Source: Azolla caroliniana
Lineage: Eukaryota > Polypodiophyta
Reading direction: 5' to 3'
Length of the DNA stretch: 64,000 bases
Assembly (NCBI GenBank): GCA_043228905.1
Contig: JBHGNT010000006.1
Span: 18,166,001 to 18,230,000 of the forward strand
The notes beneath the pieces are model-generated. The model worked only from the letters and a program-made list of their open reading frames with translations, was not told the origin of the DNA and searched no databases. The translations under genes were made by a program, and so were the position numbers. Shown here one piece after another: positions 21,055 through 32,702 of this stretch (within the stretch, counting starts at the first letter, position 1; every line of letters starts with the position of its first letter).

Positions 21055-21602
21055 AACTCCCCCGTAAAAGGGCTACTCTTCCCTTGTATACAAACAATTG
21101 GGGTGATCTCCCCTGTGAGCCTAGATTACAAGTCTAATCTATAGTTACAAGTGTATACATGCAAGTCTGTTGGCATTCGGCCGAATTAACAAAGCTGTTA
21201 CAGTAGTAAGAATCTAGCCTATATTCGCTAGTCATCTAGATCGTAAGTTATCTGCGTTAGCCAGACTAGATCGAGTGGTTCAGATTGGCTTGCGTCTAAA
21301 TCAGCTCATTTGTTCGGATCAGCTCATGTCCAATTCCGACTCTCGGCCTCTAGTTGATCGTTTGCTCCTTGTATGCACTCGTTCGTATGCTCCGTGTTGG
21401 CTCATCGATCTAACTTCAGATTTGTTCGTCCCTTGATCATCTCCTCTCCAGTTGGATTTGGCATTTCGATTCTTGGGACTTTGCCTTTTCAGCTCATCCG
21501 ATCAGATCAGTCTTCTAACTTCCTTCTACTACTGCTCATTTGGCTCTTTTCTACTGAGTTTCTTGTTGTAGTTCCATCATCATGTTCCTCAGTGCTCCAA
21601 AG
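21055..21602 (-). pseudogene. Cop-3 polyprotein, 3' end
   Basis: The sequence corresponds to the Cop-5 interval next to its 3' LTR (28381-28640): polypurine tract and the region around the RNase H end. It is cut at 21602 by Cop-4 and continues at 26717, where the match to Cop-5 resumes at once. No clean reading frame remains here. Confidence 0.65.
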
Positions 21603-21933
21603 TGTTAGGAACGCCGTCTTCTAATGCAAAACAAGATCAACACTCTTCTAGAATAAGATCGTAAATGGATGGAAGATCATAGCTTTGATGACAGCCAAAG
21701 ACAGAAAGTAAAAGACATCTAGTTTTCAAGAGAGAGAGTCATAGTTCAATGAAGTTTATTACAACTTTTTACAAAATGAGCAACCAACCCGTAATTGGAT
21801 TACAAAGTCAATTTATATATACTGACTAACTTAGGGCAACTACCCTTCTCACTATTTACATAAATAGCCTAAGTCTAGTGTGTTCAAAAAAGGAGACAAT
21901 GTGAATACGTCCATGACAAACCCATATTCAACA
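21603..21933 (-). repeat. 3' LTR of Cop-4
   Basis: TGTTAGGAACGCC to CATATTCAACA. It is the same length as the other LTR and differs by scattered substitutions. The block CTTTGATGACAGCCAAAGAC contains a short inverted repeat, CTTTG against CAAAG. Confidence 0.95.
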
Positions 21934-22176
21934 CTCCCCCGTAATGGGCGTATACATCCGAAACCTATAATCGAAATGAGTATATAATACAAATTGATAC
22001 AAAGTTCCGAACAACCGAAGTCTAGTGTTCGAAAAGCATCCTGAGTGTTTGATTTAATCAAATTGATTCTTCATTACGCCCATGTGTTGCCTAAGTTATC
22101 GAAATCAGTTATTGCGTTAATGTGTCCACGACATTGGTTCATGGGTCCGCGACATTATCGATTGTTGATATTTTCT

Positions 22177-23943
22177 CTAGACCGATTTTCCTGTCATGAT
22201 GCAGTCCCGAACGAAATGATATCGAATGTCAATATGCTTGGAGGCATTGTGATGAACCGGATTTTTCGACAGAGCAACAACACCCTGACTATCACTGTAA
22301 ACAATTGGAGCCGAGCCGATTTTGGCTTGTCGAAATGTGTAGGCCAGCCGACCGAGCCATAAGGCCTCTTTTGCCGCATCGGACACGGCTATGTATTCAA
22401 CCTCGGTTGTTGATGTGGAGGTGCACTCCTGCAGTTTCGATTTCCATTAGATCACTCCGTTGCCAAGTTCAAAACCATATCCAGTTGTCGATTTTTTGTT
22501 GTCTATGCAACCTGCAAATTCCGAGTCGATGTATCCGACTACACCTGAGATGTCGTTCAGGCCGAACAGAATACCAAGGTCTTTTGTGCCCACCAGATAT
22601 CTAAACACATGCTTGACTGCGTTCCAGTGCGATCGGCCGGGATTATGCATAAATATGCTGATGACTCCAACAGCGTGAGCGATATCAGGATGTGTCACGA
22701 CCATTGTGTACATTAGGGAGCCAACTACTAGTGCATACGGTACCGACTCCATAATTTCCCCCTCCGGACCGGATGTCGTGCAATCTAGCCGAGACACTCG
22801 AGTACTAATAGGAAGCGGGGTAGAGGAAGATCTTGCCCATTACATGTTGAAGTGTTCTAGGACACATCCAATGTAGTCAGATTGGGACAGAAACAATTGT
22901 GATTGATTACGATTCCGACTGATCTTCATACCAAGAATGTGACGTGCCGAACCGAGATCCTTCATGGCAAACTTCAACCACTGTTGCCGAACAAGTTCGG
23001 TGAGTTCGCCTGCATGGCGTCCAGAGATTAGCATGTCGTCCACGTAGATGATGGGGAAGATGGGTGATCCATCTCGAGTTGTCTTCGTGAAGAGACAATG
23101 GTCCTCGTCACTCTTTGAGAAGCCAATCGATTGGATGAAGTCGTCGAACTTCTTGTACCACTATCGCGGCGCCTGTTTCAGGCCATAAAGACTCTTCCTG
23201 AGTCGGCAAACTAGATGTTCTTGACCGGATACCACGAAACCTTTCGGCTGCCCCATATAAATTTCCTCCTCAAGATCACCATGGAGGAAAGCCGTTTTGA
23301 TATCTAGCTGAATCAACTCCAAATTTTCAGTTGCCACTACATCGAGCATGAAGCGAAGGGTTTTCATCTTCACCACTAGCAAAAATATTTCGTCGAAATC
23401 GACACCATGTTCCTGTCGATAACCCTTTGCTACAAATCTAGCTTTGAATTTTGGGTTGGCCAAATCGGACGTCTCCTTAATTCGATAGACCCACTTGCAC
23501 GGAACACCACGTCGATTTTTTGGTAATTCAACCAGGTCCCAAGTCTTGTTTGCATGAATGGAGTTCATTTTGGACTCCATTGCCAGATCCCAGGTGGCCG
23601 AATCAACTGACGTCGATGCTTCTTCGTATGACGTCGGTTCTCCGGCGTCCGTAAAGAAGATGCTAGGAGAGTATCTCTTTGGAGGTTGCAACAGTCTCTC
23701 GGATCTTCGAGGTATGACTGGATTAGTCGCATCAGGTGTCGTGGTCTGATGGTCCAAAGCCGAATCATTCAGTTGTGCCGAGTCGAAATTCTCTGAGTCG
23801 GTGTTTGAAGCCTCAGCTACCCGTGAAGTTGACCGTGTGTTGTGCGTTGGGCCTTCATGAAGGGTTGGTACATCGGAAAAAGTTACCCTTCGGACTTCGA
23901 TCGGCTTTTCGACTGATTGATGCATGGCCGACTCATTGAACAC
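22177..23943 (-). pseudogene. Cop-4 reverse transcriptase and RNase H
   Basis: The RT starts with the linker MFNESAMHQSVEKPIEV (23943) and reads [71 protein letters not shown] and CRLRKSLYGLKQAPR, ending in TAG at 23161 where WYKKF should follow. The catalytic box region lies near 23030 in a shifted frame. RNase H gives YALVVGSLMYTMV and GYIDSEFAGCIDNKKSTTGY (22797-22447) and YSDSQGVVALSKNPVHHNAS (22386-22177). Confidence 0.9.
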
Positions 23944-25190
23944 AACGTCCGAACTTCGGACGATCTGTCTGTGTTCAGGGTCCCAGAGTCAATATCCCAA
24001 TTCACCATTTGTTACATAACCGAGAAAAATACATTTCCTGGACCGTGGTGCAAGTTTGCGGCGATCATCTTTCAGGAAGAGGGCATACGCCTCACATCTG
24101 AAAATCCTTAGCTTGCTGTAATTCGGCTTACTGTCGGTCCATAATTCCTAAGTATTCCGAAGTCCCAGAGGCCTACTCGGCGACATATTGATTATGCGTA
24201 TTGTCGTAAGTTGGGCCTCTATCCAAAAACCATCCGACAATCGGGAGTGTTGGAGCATGGAAACTATCCATTCTTGAATTGTTTGATTCATTCGCTTGAC
24301 AATTCCATTCCGCTCCAGACTATGATGTGTCGTAAATTCACGTCGTATGCCGCATTGTCGGCAAGATTTGACGAATTCCTCAGATTTGAACTCTCCCCCG
24401 TTAGCAGACCGAAAGTTTTTCAGTTTTCCGTCAGACTGATTCTCAACCATGGCAAGCCAATCGGAAAAGATAGACAAAACACGATCTTTGGTTTTGATCG
24501 GATAAGCCCACACCTTCCAAGTCGAGTCGTCAATGAAGCTGAAGAAGTACAGAGCATCGTCAAGGGATTGATGTGGCATAGGACTACATATGTCCGAGTG
24601 GACCAAATCGAGCGGACTCGATTCTCTCGGGGCAGATGAAGGGTGTGTTACGGCTATCTACTTGCCGTATTGGCAATGCTCAAAGAACAGATGATCTGAG
24701 AAGGAGAGTTTGGAGATGTATCCCACTCTAGATAAACGTGTGATGCTGGCCTTGCTGAGGTGTCTGATTCGTCTGTGCTAGAGTGATGACATGGGAATGT
24801 CAACCAAAAACAGGTCACCCTCTCTGAGTGTGACGTGCAAAGGATACAATGAGTGTATCATCGGTCCTCGAGCAAGCTGGAGGTTCCCTCTATGGAGCGT
24901 CCACCTTCCTTATGAGAAGTCAACACGAATGCCATCTTCATCCAATTGTCCGACTAAGATCAGTGGTCTTGAGAGCTCAGGTACATGTTGGACATTTCGT
25001 AGTACTAATGTAGAGACACCCACAATGTTGAGCTCTACCGTGCCAACTCTAATTATGTCGCAGTGTTGCGAATTTCCTACTCGAACTAGTCAGAATGTTG
25101 GGTCGTGTATTGCCGAAATTGGAATGAGGAGTCACATGAAAGGACACACCCGAATCTAAGGGCCACGTGCTCGATTCTTCATTTGTAAGT
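23944..25190 (-). pseudogene. Cop-4 protease and integrase
   Basis: The protease motif WPLDSGVSFHVTP is near 25150 with the active-site DSG intact. The integrase core reads MVHSDICSPMPHQSLDDALY, FFSFIDDSTWKVWAYPIKTK, RSANGGEFKSEEFV (second catalytic Asp changed to the context SANGGE, where DNGGE is usual) and ERNGIVKRMNQTIQE (the usual ERxN, with Glu position altered to Lys-Arg context). Stops separate the pieces. Confidence 0.85.
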
Positions 25191-26050
25191 AGAACTTCTT
25201 ATTCGACTGGGTTCTCAATTGATAGTATATTCGGGTCGTTTGTTAATACTTCAGCCAAAGAGTTGATATAGTTGATCTCCTCATGTCGGCCACTCTTCTG
25301 CTCAGCTCGATGAGCCTTATCGTTTTTGGCCTTGAGTGCACGGCAATTGGCTTTGATGTGCCTGGGTTTCTTGCAGTAGTTGCGGACTCAATTATCCCGG
25401 GACATGCTCCGACTTCGTTGATTATTCGGTTGTCGTGAAGAACTTCTTCCATGGTTGTTCGATCGGTCAGTCAAACCTTGTACTACGTAAGTGTTGTCGG
25501 CTGAGTCAGTAGCAAACGATTTTCTCCGAGCTGCTTCAGTCAAGATTGCACTGGTGACTAAGGATTACTTAACGACAGTTGTCGACGCATTCCACACGGT
25601 TGTAACGAAAGTTTCCCACGAGGGAGGGAGACTCCTCATGAGTAGTTTTGCTTTTAGTTCATCCTCGATAATTATCCCCTGGGTAGAGATTTGGGAGCTT
25701 AAGCTTTCGTACTCATTCAGGTGTGCCTCGACCCAGTTGGACTCTTTCATCCGAAGGTTATAAAGGCGCCGAATCAGGTATATCTTGGTGGCGGCGACCT
25801 TCTTTTCATAACTGTCCGAAAGTGTCTTCCATGGTTGGAAGGCAGTTGATACCGATTGCACCGTGAAGTACACAGACTCTGATAGGTGCATCCGAATGGT
25901 GTCTCAGACGATTCTGTCGAGATTTTCCCATTCAAGTGACTTGTATCCTTCTGGAGGGTCTTCATTCTCAATGGGGTCAATTTGGCCTTTGACTATTAGA
26001 TAGTCTTGCATTTGCTCCTTCCGACTAGTCCTCCCAAATGTCATTCATTT
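25191..26050 (-). pseudogene. Cop-4 gag
   Basis: The N-terminal part near 26040-25900 reads RKEQMQDYLIVKGQIDPIEN. It is followed by the UBN2-type copia Gag (25891-25565): WKTLSDSYEKKVAATKIYLI, VEAHLNEYESLSSQI and LLMRSLPPSWETFVTTV. The zinc knuckle region near 25390 is degenerate. It belongs to a different copia subfamily from Cop-7. Confidence 0.8.
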
Positions 26051-26370
26051 GAATGAAACACAGATTGGGGTTGCCCGTGGGGTCGTGCTTGCTTCAGGTG
26101 ACTACGGCGAGTAGGAGAGAAGTGACAGATGACCTATTCAATTTCCTCCTAGTCAAGTTAAGCAATGATTTGGCCTAGTCAAGATAGAAGTCTCACTCCG
26201 AGCGGCTATGATCACATAACCAAGAGTAACCTAGAACAATAGAGTGTAGACTTCATCACATTTCTCTTTGCATAAATGATCTTGTTGTAGGTTTCTTGTC
26301 GAGATCAACTAAGATCTTGAGGATACACAAAGGAGAGTTGTCGATGGAGACTACATAGAAGGCAGGACTT

Positions 26371-26716
26371 GGCTCTGATACCAAATGTTGGGAACTCCGT
26401 CTTCAAATGCGGAACAAGATCAACACTCTTCTAGGATAAGATTGTAAATGGATGCAAGATCATAGCTTTGATGACAGCCAAAGACAGAAAGTAAAAGACA
26501 TCTAGTTTTCAAGAGAGAGAGTCAAAGTTCAATGAAGTTTATTACAACTTTTTACAACATGAGCAACCAACCCGTAACTGGGTTACAAAGTCAGTTTATA
26601 TATATTGATTAACTTAGGGCAACTGCCCTTCTCACTATTTACATAAATAGCCTAAGTCTAGTGTGTTCAAAAAAGGAGACAGTGTGAATACGTCCATTGG
26701 AAACTCGTATTCAACA
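26371..26716 (-). repeat. Primer site and 5' LTR of Cop-4
   Basis: GGCTCTGATACCA (26371-26383) is the complement of a near-perfect initiator tRNA site. The LTR runs TGTTGGGAACTCC (26386) to GTATTCAACA (26716). Confidence 0.95.
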
Positions 26717-27400
26717 CAAAGCATTGTTCCAGTAGTGGCTTTGTTACGCAATCGGTGATGCTCACCTTGATGTCGATCTTTTGGACATCAAGCTTCTTCT
26801 CTTTGACGAGTTTCTAGATATTATGAAACCACACCTCAATGTGTTTCTTCTTTTCATGGTAGACTGGGTTCTGAATGACGTGTATTGCGCTCTGTGAGTT
26901 GCAATAGGTGGTCGGCGTTGGGTGATCGACTCGTCTTGTCGCCGAAAAATCGTTCTATAGTCAATGCAGGCAGATTGCTTCCTTAGTTGCTTCCAACGTG
27001 GCTATGTATTTGGCCTTTGTGGTTGACAAGGCCATACACTCTTACAATTTCGAGCTCCATGATATGGCGTCGCTACCATAGGTGAATATATATAGCCTGA
27101 TGTCGACTTCCTATTGTCCGGATTGTTGCCGTAGGTGGAGTTGGTATAGCCTTCGACTTCAGTCTGATTAGCCAATCCAAATGTGAATTGTACATCTTTG
27201 GTTCTTCAGAGATACGTGAAGATGTGCTTGACAGCCTCCCAATGCTTCCATCATGGGTTCAACATGTACCAGCTGACGACCCCTACAACATATGCAAGGT
27301 CAGGTCGGGTCACCACTATTGCATACATGATACTTCCTATGATTGATTGTTAGATAATAGGTTCCTCCCGATGGTAAGAAGAGCATGAACCAAATCGGAT
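26717..27400 (-). pseudogene. Cop-3 RT end and RNase H
   Basis: One frame with two stops reads GSIMYAIVVTRPDLAYVVGV, then VSWYMLNP, WKHWEAVKHIFTYL and RTKDVQFTFGLANQ, the end of copia RT and start of RNase H. It aligns with Cop-5 at 28680-29280. Upstream parts of Cop-3 are not found on the other side of Gyp-D within the window. Confidence 0.85.
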
Positions 27401-27457
27401 GGAATCAATAGCTAAATAGTCTAGATGTGCCCATTGAGGCTATATTTGTAAATAATA

Positions 27458-27971
27458 TGTTATGTATATGAGTATATATACACTTAGGGCAAGTAATTAT
27501 TAAAGGAAATAATCATTATTGTTAGAGCTAGCTACTAATGTAAGAATATGATAAGGATTTAATCAATAAATAGATAAGAGAGGAGAGAGAAAGAAGGGTG
27601 CCGATCCACCTAACCACCCTTGAGCGAAGGGATCGAGACGTACCCGAGCCTCGATAGGCCTCCTATACCACCGTTGTGGTGTTGAGTCGTACCTGGTACT
27701 GGTGAGCTTGTACAAGAGTTGATCCACCACAGGGACAAAGTCTCAACGTAGTCAAGAGATGTCAAATGAGGGCAGCTAAGCCTCATATTTATAGCCAGAC
27801 CTAAGGCCCCCAGGCAAGTTCTCACTTGGCCTAATGGGTTGTCCCAATCCCAAGGATTAAAAGTAATCCTTCCCTTCTTTACACTCTCGTTTAAGCCTCA
27901 CATTTTATCCACGTGTATAGAATAATACGGTAAAACTTACTACGGGATATTATATGGTAATGCCCATAACA
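27458..27971 (-). repeat. 3' LTR of Gyp-D
   Basis: It has strong terminal inverted repeats, TGTTATG and CATAACA. On the minus strand TATAAATATGAGGCTTAGCT (near 27780) is the block shared with the Gyp-A LTR. The complement of a polypurine tract, TACTCCCCCTTTTT, adjoins its internal side. The outer flank is TAATA, but the matching 5' duplication is not available because the other end of Gyp-D is truncated. Confidence 0.9.
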
Positions 27972-28075
27972 TACTCCCCCTTTTTAAAACATTGTACTCT
28001 TGCAATGGAAAGTTAGGGAAGTTAGTTCTAAGAGTATTTTCGCGTTCCTATGTGGCATCTTTGATAGACTTATCC
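27972..28075 (-). pseudogene. Gyp-D integrase C-terminus, chromodomain tail
   Basis: The frame reads KDAT, stop, ERENTLRTNFPNF and LQEYNVLKRGS. A chromodomain normally has ATWE here, so the stop (TAG, 28048-28050) is a tryptophan TGG changed by one transition. The piece is the last part of a chromodomain-bearing integrase and continues at 32703 across Cop-5. Confidence 0.8.
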
Positions 28076-28380
28076 TATAGAACAGATATGCACGATTGTA
28101 GAATAGATATGCGCAGTAGGTGTATGAAGACCTGTCAAGAAGTACTCAACAAACAACACAAAAAGAAAGAAGAGAAGAAGATGGACATGCTCTTGAGCTT
28201 TAATGGACGCTTTGTTATTTCTGTTGTCTCTCAATCTCTCTCAGAGACTCAAATTACAAGAATGATCAGCAGCACGTATTACAACGTTAGGTTAGGGCTT
28301 ATATACTCAAGCCCTAACTATTGGACATGTTCAGACTAGTAAGGATACAAAGTGGAAGGAGTCGTTCATTTATGCCAACA
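28076..28380 (-). repeat. 3' LTR of Cop-5
   Basis: The outer end reads TATAGAACAGATATGCACGAT, then TGTAGAATAGATATGCGCAG. Compared with the other LTR (TGTAGAACAGATATGCGCGG) this is a 21-bp partial duplication of the end plus a TG to TA change in the outer copy. It ends TTTATGCCAACA, followed by the polypurine complement AACTCCCCCGT. Confidence 0.9.
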
Positions 28381-28639
28381 AACTCCCCCGTAAAAGGACT
28401 ACTCTTTCCTGCATGTGCAAGTAGTTGGGATTATATCACCTGTAAACTTAGATTATAAGGTTGATCTAAATTTATATTACAAGTCAATCAGCGTATAGTT
28501 GAGTCGGCAGACATAGAATAAATATCTAGCCTGATTCAACTAGTCATTCGGATCAGTTTGTCCGAAATGGCTAGATCACCTTATCTTCTGCTCTTTGCTC
28601 GGTCGCTTTTCGTAGTCCCATCTCTTGTCCTTAGTGCTC

Positions 28640-29910
28640 TAAAGCGTTGATCTAGGAGTGACTTCGTCAAGCAATCGGCGATGTTCACCTCAGTGTCGAT
28701 CTTCCGGACTTCAAGATTCTTCTCGGTTACTAGTTCCCGTATATGATGATACCGCACCTCAATGTGTTTTGTCTTTGCGTGGTATACTGGGTTCCGAATG
28801 AGGTGTATTGCGCTCTGTGAGTAGCAATAGATCGTCGGCGATGGGTTGTCGATTTAACTTGTCGCTGAGAAATCGGCTGACAATCGATGCAGCCAGATTG
28901 CTTCCTTAGCTACTTCTGATGCTGCTATGTACTCATCCTTTGTGGTGGACAAGGTTGTGCACTCTTGCAGGTTCAACCTCCTTGATATGGCACCACCGCC
29001 GTAGGTGAAGATGTAGCCTGATGTCGACTTCCAATTGTCCGGATTTCCGGCCTAGTTGGAGTCAGTGTAGCCTTCGACATCGATCGGGTTTGCCAATCCA
29101 AAGGTCAGTTGTGCATATTCAATTCGTTTTAGGTACCTCAAGATGTTCTTGAAGGCCTCTCAATGCTTCCATCATAGGTTTGACATGTACCGTCTTACGA
29201 CTCCTACGGCATATGCAAGGTCGGGTCGGGTTGCCATCATTGTGTACATGATACTTCTTATTGCCGATGAGTAGGGTATCTTTCCATTAAGCTCTCTCTC
29301 CTCGTCCGTCGAAAGAGAGTCTCTGTCCCATAGTTGGATCAATGTCGGAAGCAGTGTTGGTGTTGGTTTCGCATTCTCCATGTTGAAGCGCTTCAACACC
29401 TTGAGAATATAATCAGACTGGGGGAGTCTGAGAGTCTTTGTCGTCCAATTTCGCTCTATCCTCATGCCCTGTATGTGTCAGGCTAGCCCTAGTTCCTTCA
29501 TCACAAACTTGTCATGAAGGCTCCACTTTAATTTTCTGAGCTCTGCTCAATTGCTCCCTGCAATGAGCATGTCGTCGACATATAGGATCAGATAGATCTT
29601 GAACTCATCAGTCAATTGCTGCGTGTACATACATGGGTCGGAGTCGAATCGGTTGTATCCAAGCTGCTTGATGTAGGATCAGTTGGTAAAACTCTGTAGG
29701 CCTTCTGACTCGTTTGGATCTCCTGGGTGCCGATGTCGTTGGTTCGAACTCTTCAGTCGGCTCAATCGGCCAATCGTTATTACTTGAACCATTGTCAAGA
29801 GTCTTGTTAGATGACTCACCCCTGTAGTAGGATTGCGGTGATGTTATGGCATCCTCCCCTTCTTCTAGATCAGTCGACTTAGAGGTAGAAGACTTAGCCA
29901 ACTCGGTTCG
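28640..29910 (-). pseudogene. Cop-5 reverse transcriptase end and RNase H
   Basis: The linker MAKSSTSKSTDLEEGEDAIT (29901) contains SAPRRSKRVRRPTEFY. RT residues LRLPQSDYILKVLKRFNMEN and SAIRSIMYTMMATRPDLAYA lie at 29465-29172. RNase H continues in broken frames to 28640. Most of the RT between these blocks is missing (29520-29610 keeps only a short part with the DDM box region), so the element has an internal deletion. Confidence 0.8.
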
Positions 29911-30199
29911 GGTTTTCCCTTTGGCCTTGGGTGCATCGGTCGGGTTGACTCTGTCGTATTCGACTCTCTCCTTGTTGACTTTGCCTTTTGAGACTCTTTT
30001 CGATTCAGTTGTGTCTTTGATGGCTTTTTCTTCGAGTTCAACTAGTGGAACTCCTACTGATTCAGAGTTGGCAGGTGTATTGTCGGCTTGGTTAAGTTTG
30101 ACTATTGTCGAATCTCTAATTCGGTCCGATGGGCCGGTATTTCTACGACTTCTCTGTCGATTTCAAAAAAGACCTTTTTGCCCACTATTTTCTACTAGT

Positions 30200-31490
30200 T
30201 TCGTTTAGAGAGAATGGAGTCTTCATTAAAGACTACATGACTGCTCTGGATCAACTTCCGGTTCTCTGGGTCCCATAGCCTATAGCTAAATTCCCCATCA
30301 GTTCCATAACCGAGAAATATGCACTTAGTTGCATGGGGTGCCAACTTGGTTCCTTTGTCCTAGGGGATGAATGCATAGGCTTCGCATCCGAATATACAGA
30401 ACCTATCGTAGGTTAGTTGTTTGCTTGACCATCGTGCCTGTGGCACTTCCAGCCTAATTGCTTTTGACGACAACAGATTGATCTGATATATTGTCGTGTG
30501 CAATGCTTCGGCCCAGAACTCCAGCTTCAGTCCGACTTGTTGGAGCATTGCCATCACCCTCTCCAAGATCGTTCGATTGATCCGTTTAGCCACTCCATTC
30601 TACATGGGTGTGTATGGAATAGTCTTTTGATGCCAGATCCCTTTGTCGGATAGGTATTGTTTGAAGGCTCGGGAGGTGTATTCTCCTCTATTGTCGGATC
30701 GGAGTGTCTTCACTTTGTATCCTGACCTGTTCTCCACTTCAATTATCCACCGAATGAATACCTCGAGCACTTCGTCTTTTGTCGAATAGACCCATACTTT
30801 CTGTGTACATTCATCTACAAATGTGATAAAGTACCGAGATCCTCCTAGTGATTGCTATCATATCGTCTCATAGTGGAGAGAGTGCGGACTTCGGGTCTAT
30901 TTGCCGTATCGACAATGTTCACAGAAGTCCGTCTTCGTCTGAAGTTTTGGAATGTATCACAGATGCGGCCATCAGTCGATCTAGGCCGGCTTGTGACATA
31001 TGGCCGAGTCTTCCATGCCATAGTTTTGGGTTGGTCTTTTCGGCTACGTTTACGACTCCTTCTGGATTGATCGCCATCATTGGGTACAAGTTGTTGTACT
31101 TGTGCCCAATTCCTATCTTAAGGTTTCCACAGTTGATCACCCGTGTCGACTCACTCAGAGTCATTCTGTACCCGTCTTCGGCTAACATGCCGATGGAGAC
31201 CAACTCCTTTTTAGTGTGTTTACATGTCGAACTTGGTGCAGGATTATTGTGTTGCCATTTGATAGTTGAATTGGTACTCCACCAATTCCTGCGATTCTGC
31301 ACTCTTGCCTATTGCCTAGGTGGACTTTGCCGCTGGCTTCGGCTAAATAGGTCAAGAACCATTCAATGTTCGGGGTTACGTGAAATGTGGCACCGGAATC
31401 CAATAACCACATGTGTGCATCTTGTGCACTGTAGAGGACTTCTCCGATCATTGAGTCCTCTAAGGAGAGGAACTCTCCCAATCGGGGAGT
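30200..31490 (-). pseudogene. Cop-5 protease and integrase
   Basis: The protease gives HMWLLDSGATFHVTPNIEWF (31481 downward), active-site DSG intact. The pre-integrase block is LWHGRLGHMSQAGLDRLMAA near 31000. The integrase core reads through 30900-30600 in broken frames and ends MAKRINRTILERVMAMLQQV (30593) and CIFGCEAYAFIP (30360). Confidence 0.85.
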
Positions 31491-31499
31491 GGTTGCCGA

Positions 31500-32323
31500 T
31501 TGGGGAGTGGTTCAAGTTGGATCGTCCTCGATTCCGCTCGGATCTCCAACCACTCTCTCTCCTCTTGATCGACCACCAGTCAGAAACATTGTGACCCGTT
31601 TTCTGCAATGGCAGTAGAATTCGCCTAATCTGCCCATTCTCGACTTCGACCGTTGTCGGTCTCCCCTCGTTTTCGACCGATTGTTGTTTCGATCGGTTCT
31701 ATCAACTTGTTCTTTCGATCAACTCAATCGGTCAACCGACTCGGTCTAGTGGTGGGTTTCTGCCGATTCGTCGATGGTGAGTCCCATCGATGGTGACTTG
31801 GCCGATCGTCTCATCTAGATTTAGGATCGAACGGCTATTGGAGAATGTCGTCCAGAATACCTCCCAACTCGCCAGCAAGCTTGATAGGAAGGCAAGGGCT
31901 TTCACTTTTTCTTCGAAGTTGATCCCTTGTGAGGAGAGTTCAGATAACACCCAGTTGAAAGTGTTGATGTGGGAAGTGGCTAGATTGCTCTGATTAATAT
32001 CAGTTTTCTTATCAATATCAGTTTTGAAGATGAGGACTTCTTCTCGTACACAGCTTGTAGCTTCTCCCATGGTGAGAACCTTGTCATCTCTTTTGCCATG
32101 CTAAAGTAGATGTTTTCGACTAGGTGCATTTGAATGGTGGAATGAGAAATTTCGTCTATTGATCTCCACTCTTCAGTTGTCATTGAAGCAGGTTTTTTGC
32201 TATGTCGAATGGCTTCGACCTGTCTTCGAATGATCAACGCGTCTTGCATCATCTCCTTCCATAGGGCAAAGTTTTTGCCATCGTACTTTCGGATCTCAAC
32301 TCCCGTACCGGATGTTGAAGCCA
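31500..32323 (-). pseudogene. Cop-5 gag
   Basis: The start at 32323 gives MASTSGTGVEIRKYDGKNFA, then LWKEMMQDALIIRRQVEAI, a typical copia Gag start. It continues in a second frame with NTFNWVLSELSSQGINFEEK and ALAFLSSLLASWEVFWTTFS (32070-31732). A 6-codon LILIRKLILIR duplication sits at the break (near 31995-32020). The zinc-binding region near 31570 is degenerate. Confidence 0.85.
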
Positions 32324-32408
32324 TGTTCTTTATGGAAATGTGACTAACCAACCTGGTCTTTTATGTTTCAGCTTTTTCTGTTGTTCGTTGCCTCGGAACA
32401 GCAGGTCT

Positions 32409-32702
32409 CTCTGATACCAATTGTAGAACAGATATGCGCGGAAGTGTGTATGAGGACCTATCGAGAAGTACTCAGCAAACAACATAGAAAGAAAGAAGAG
32501 AAGAAGATGGACACGCTCTTGAGCTTTAATGGAAACTTTGTTGTTTATGTTGTCTCTCTCTCTCAGAGACTCAAATTACAAGAATTATCACCAACACTTA
32601 TTACAACGCTAGGTTAGGGCTTATATACTCAAGCCCTAACTATTGAACATGTTCACACTAGTAAGGAAACTAAGTAGAAGGAGTCGACCTTTTATGCCAA
32701 CA
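32409..32702 (-). repeat. Primer site and 5' LTR of Cop-5
   Basis: CTCTGATACCA (32409-32419) precedes the LTR TGTAGAACAG (32422) to TTTATGCCAACA (32702), 281 bp. Confidence 0.92.

Larger units (their letters stand above)
21603..26716 (-). mobile_element. Cop-4, complete Ty1/copia element in Cop-3
   Basis: Two 331-bp LTRs (21603-21933 and 26386-26716) enclose gag, protease, integrase, RT and RNase H in copia order on the minus strand. The target duplication CAAAG is perfect at 21598-21602 and 26717-26721. The primer-site complement GGCTCTGATACCA (26371-26383) and polypurine complement CTCCCCCG (21934) are present. Stops and frameshifts show it is inactive. Confidence 0.95.
28076..32702 (-). 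mobile_element. Cop-5, complete Ty1/copia element in Gyp-D
   Basis: LTRs at 28076-28380 and 32422-32702 flank a full minus-strand copia order. The target duplication TATCC is perfect at 28071-28075 and 32703-32707, and it splits the Gyp-D integrase reading. The primer-site complement CTCTGATACCA is at 32409-32419. Cop-5 is the same family as Cop-3. Confidence 0.92.
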
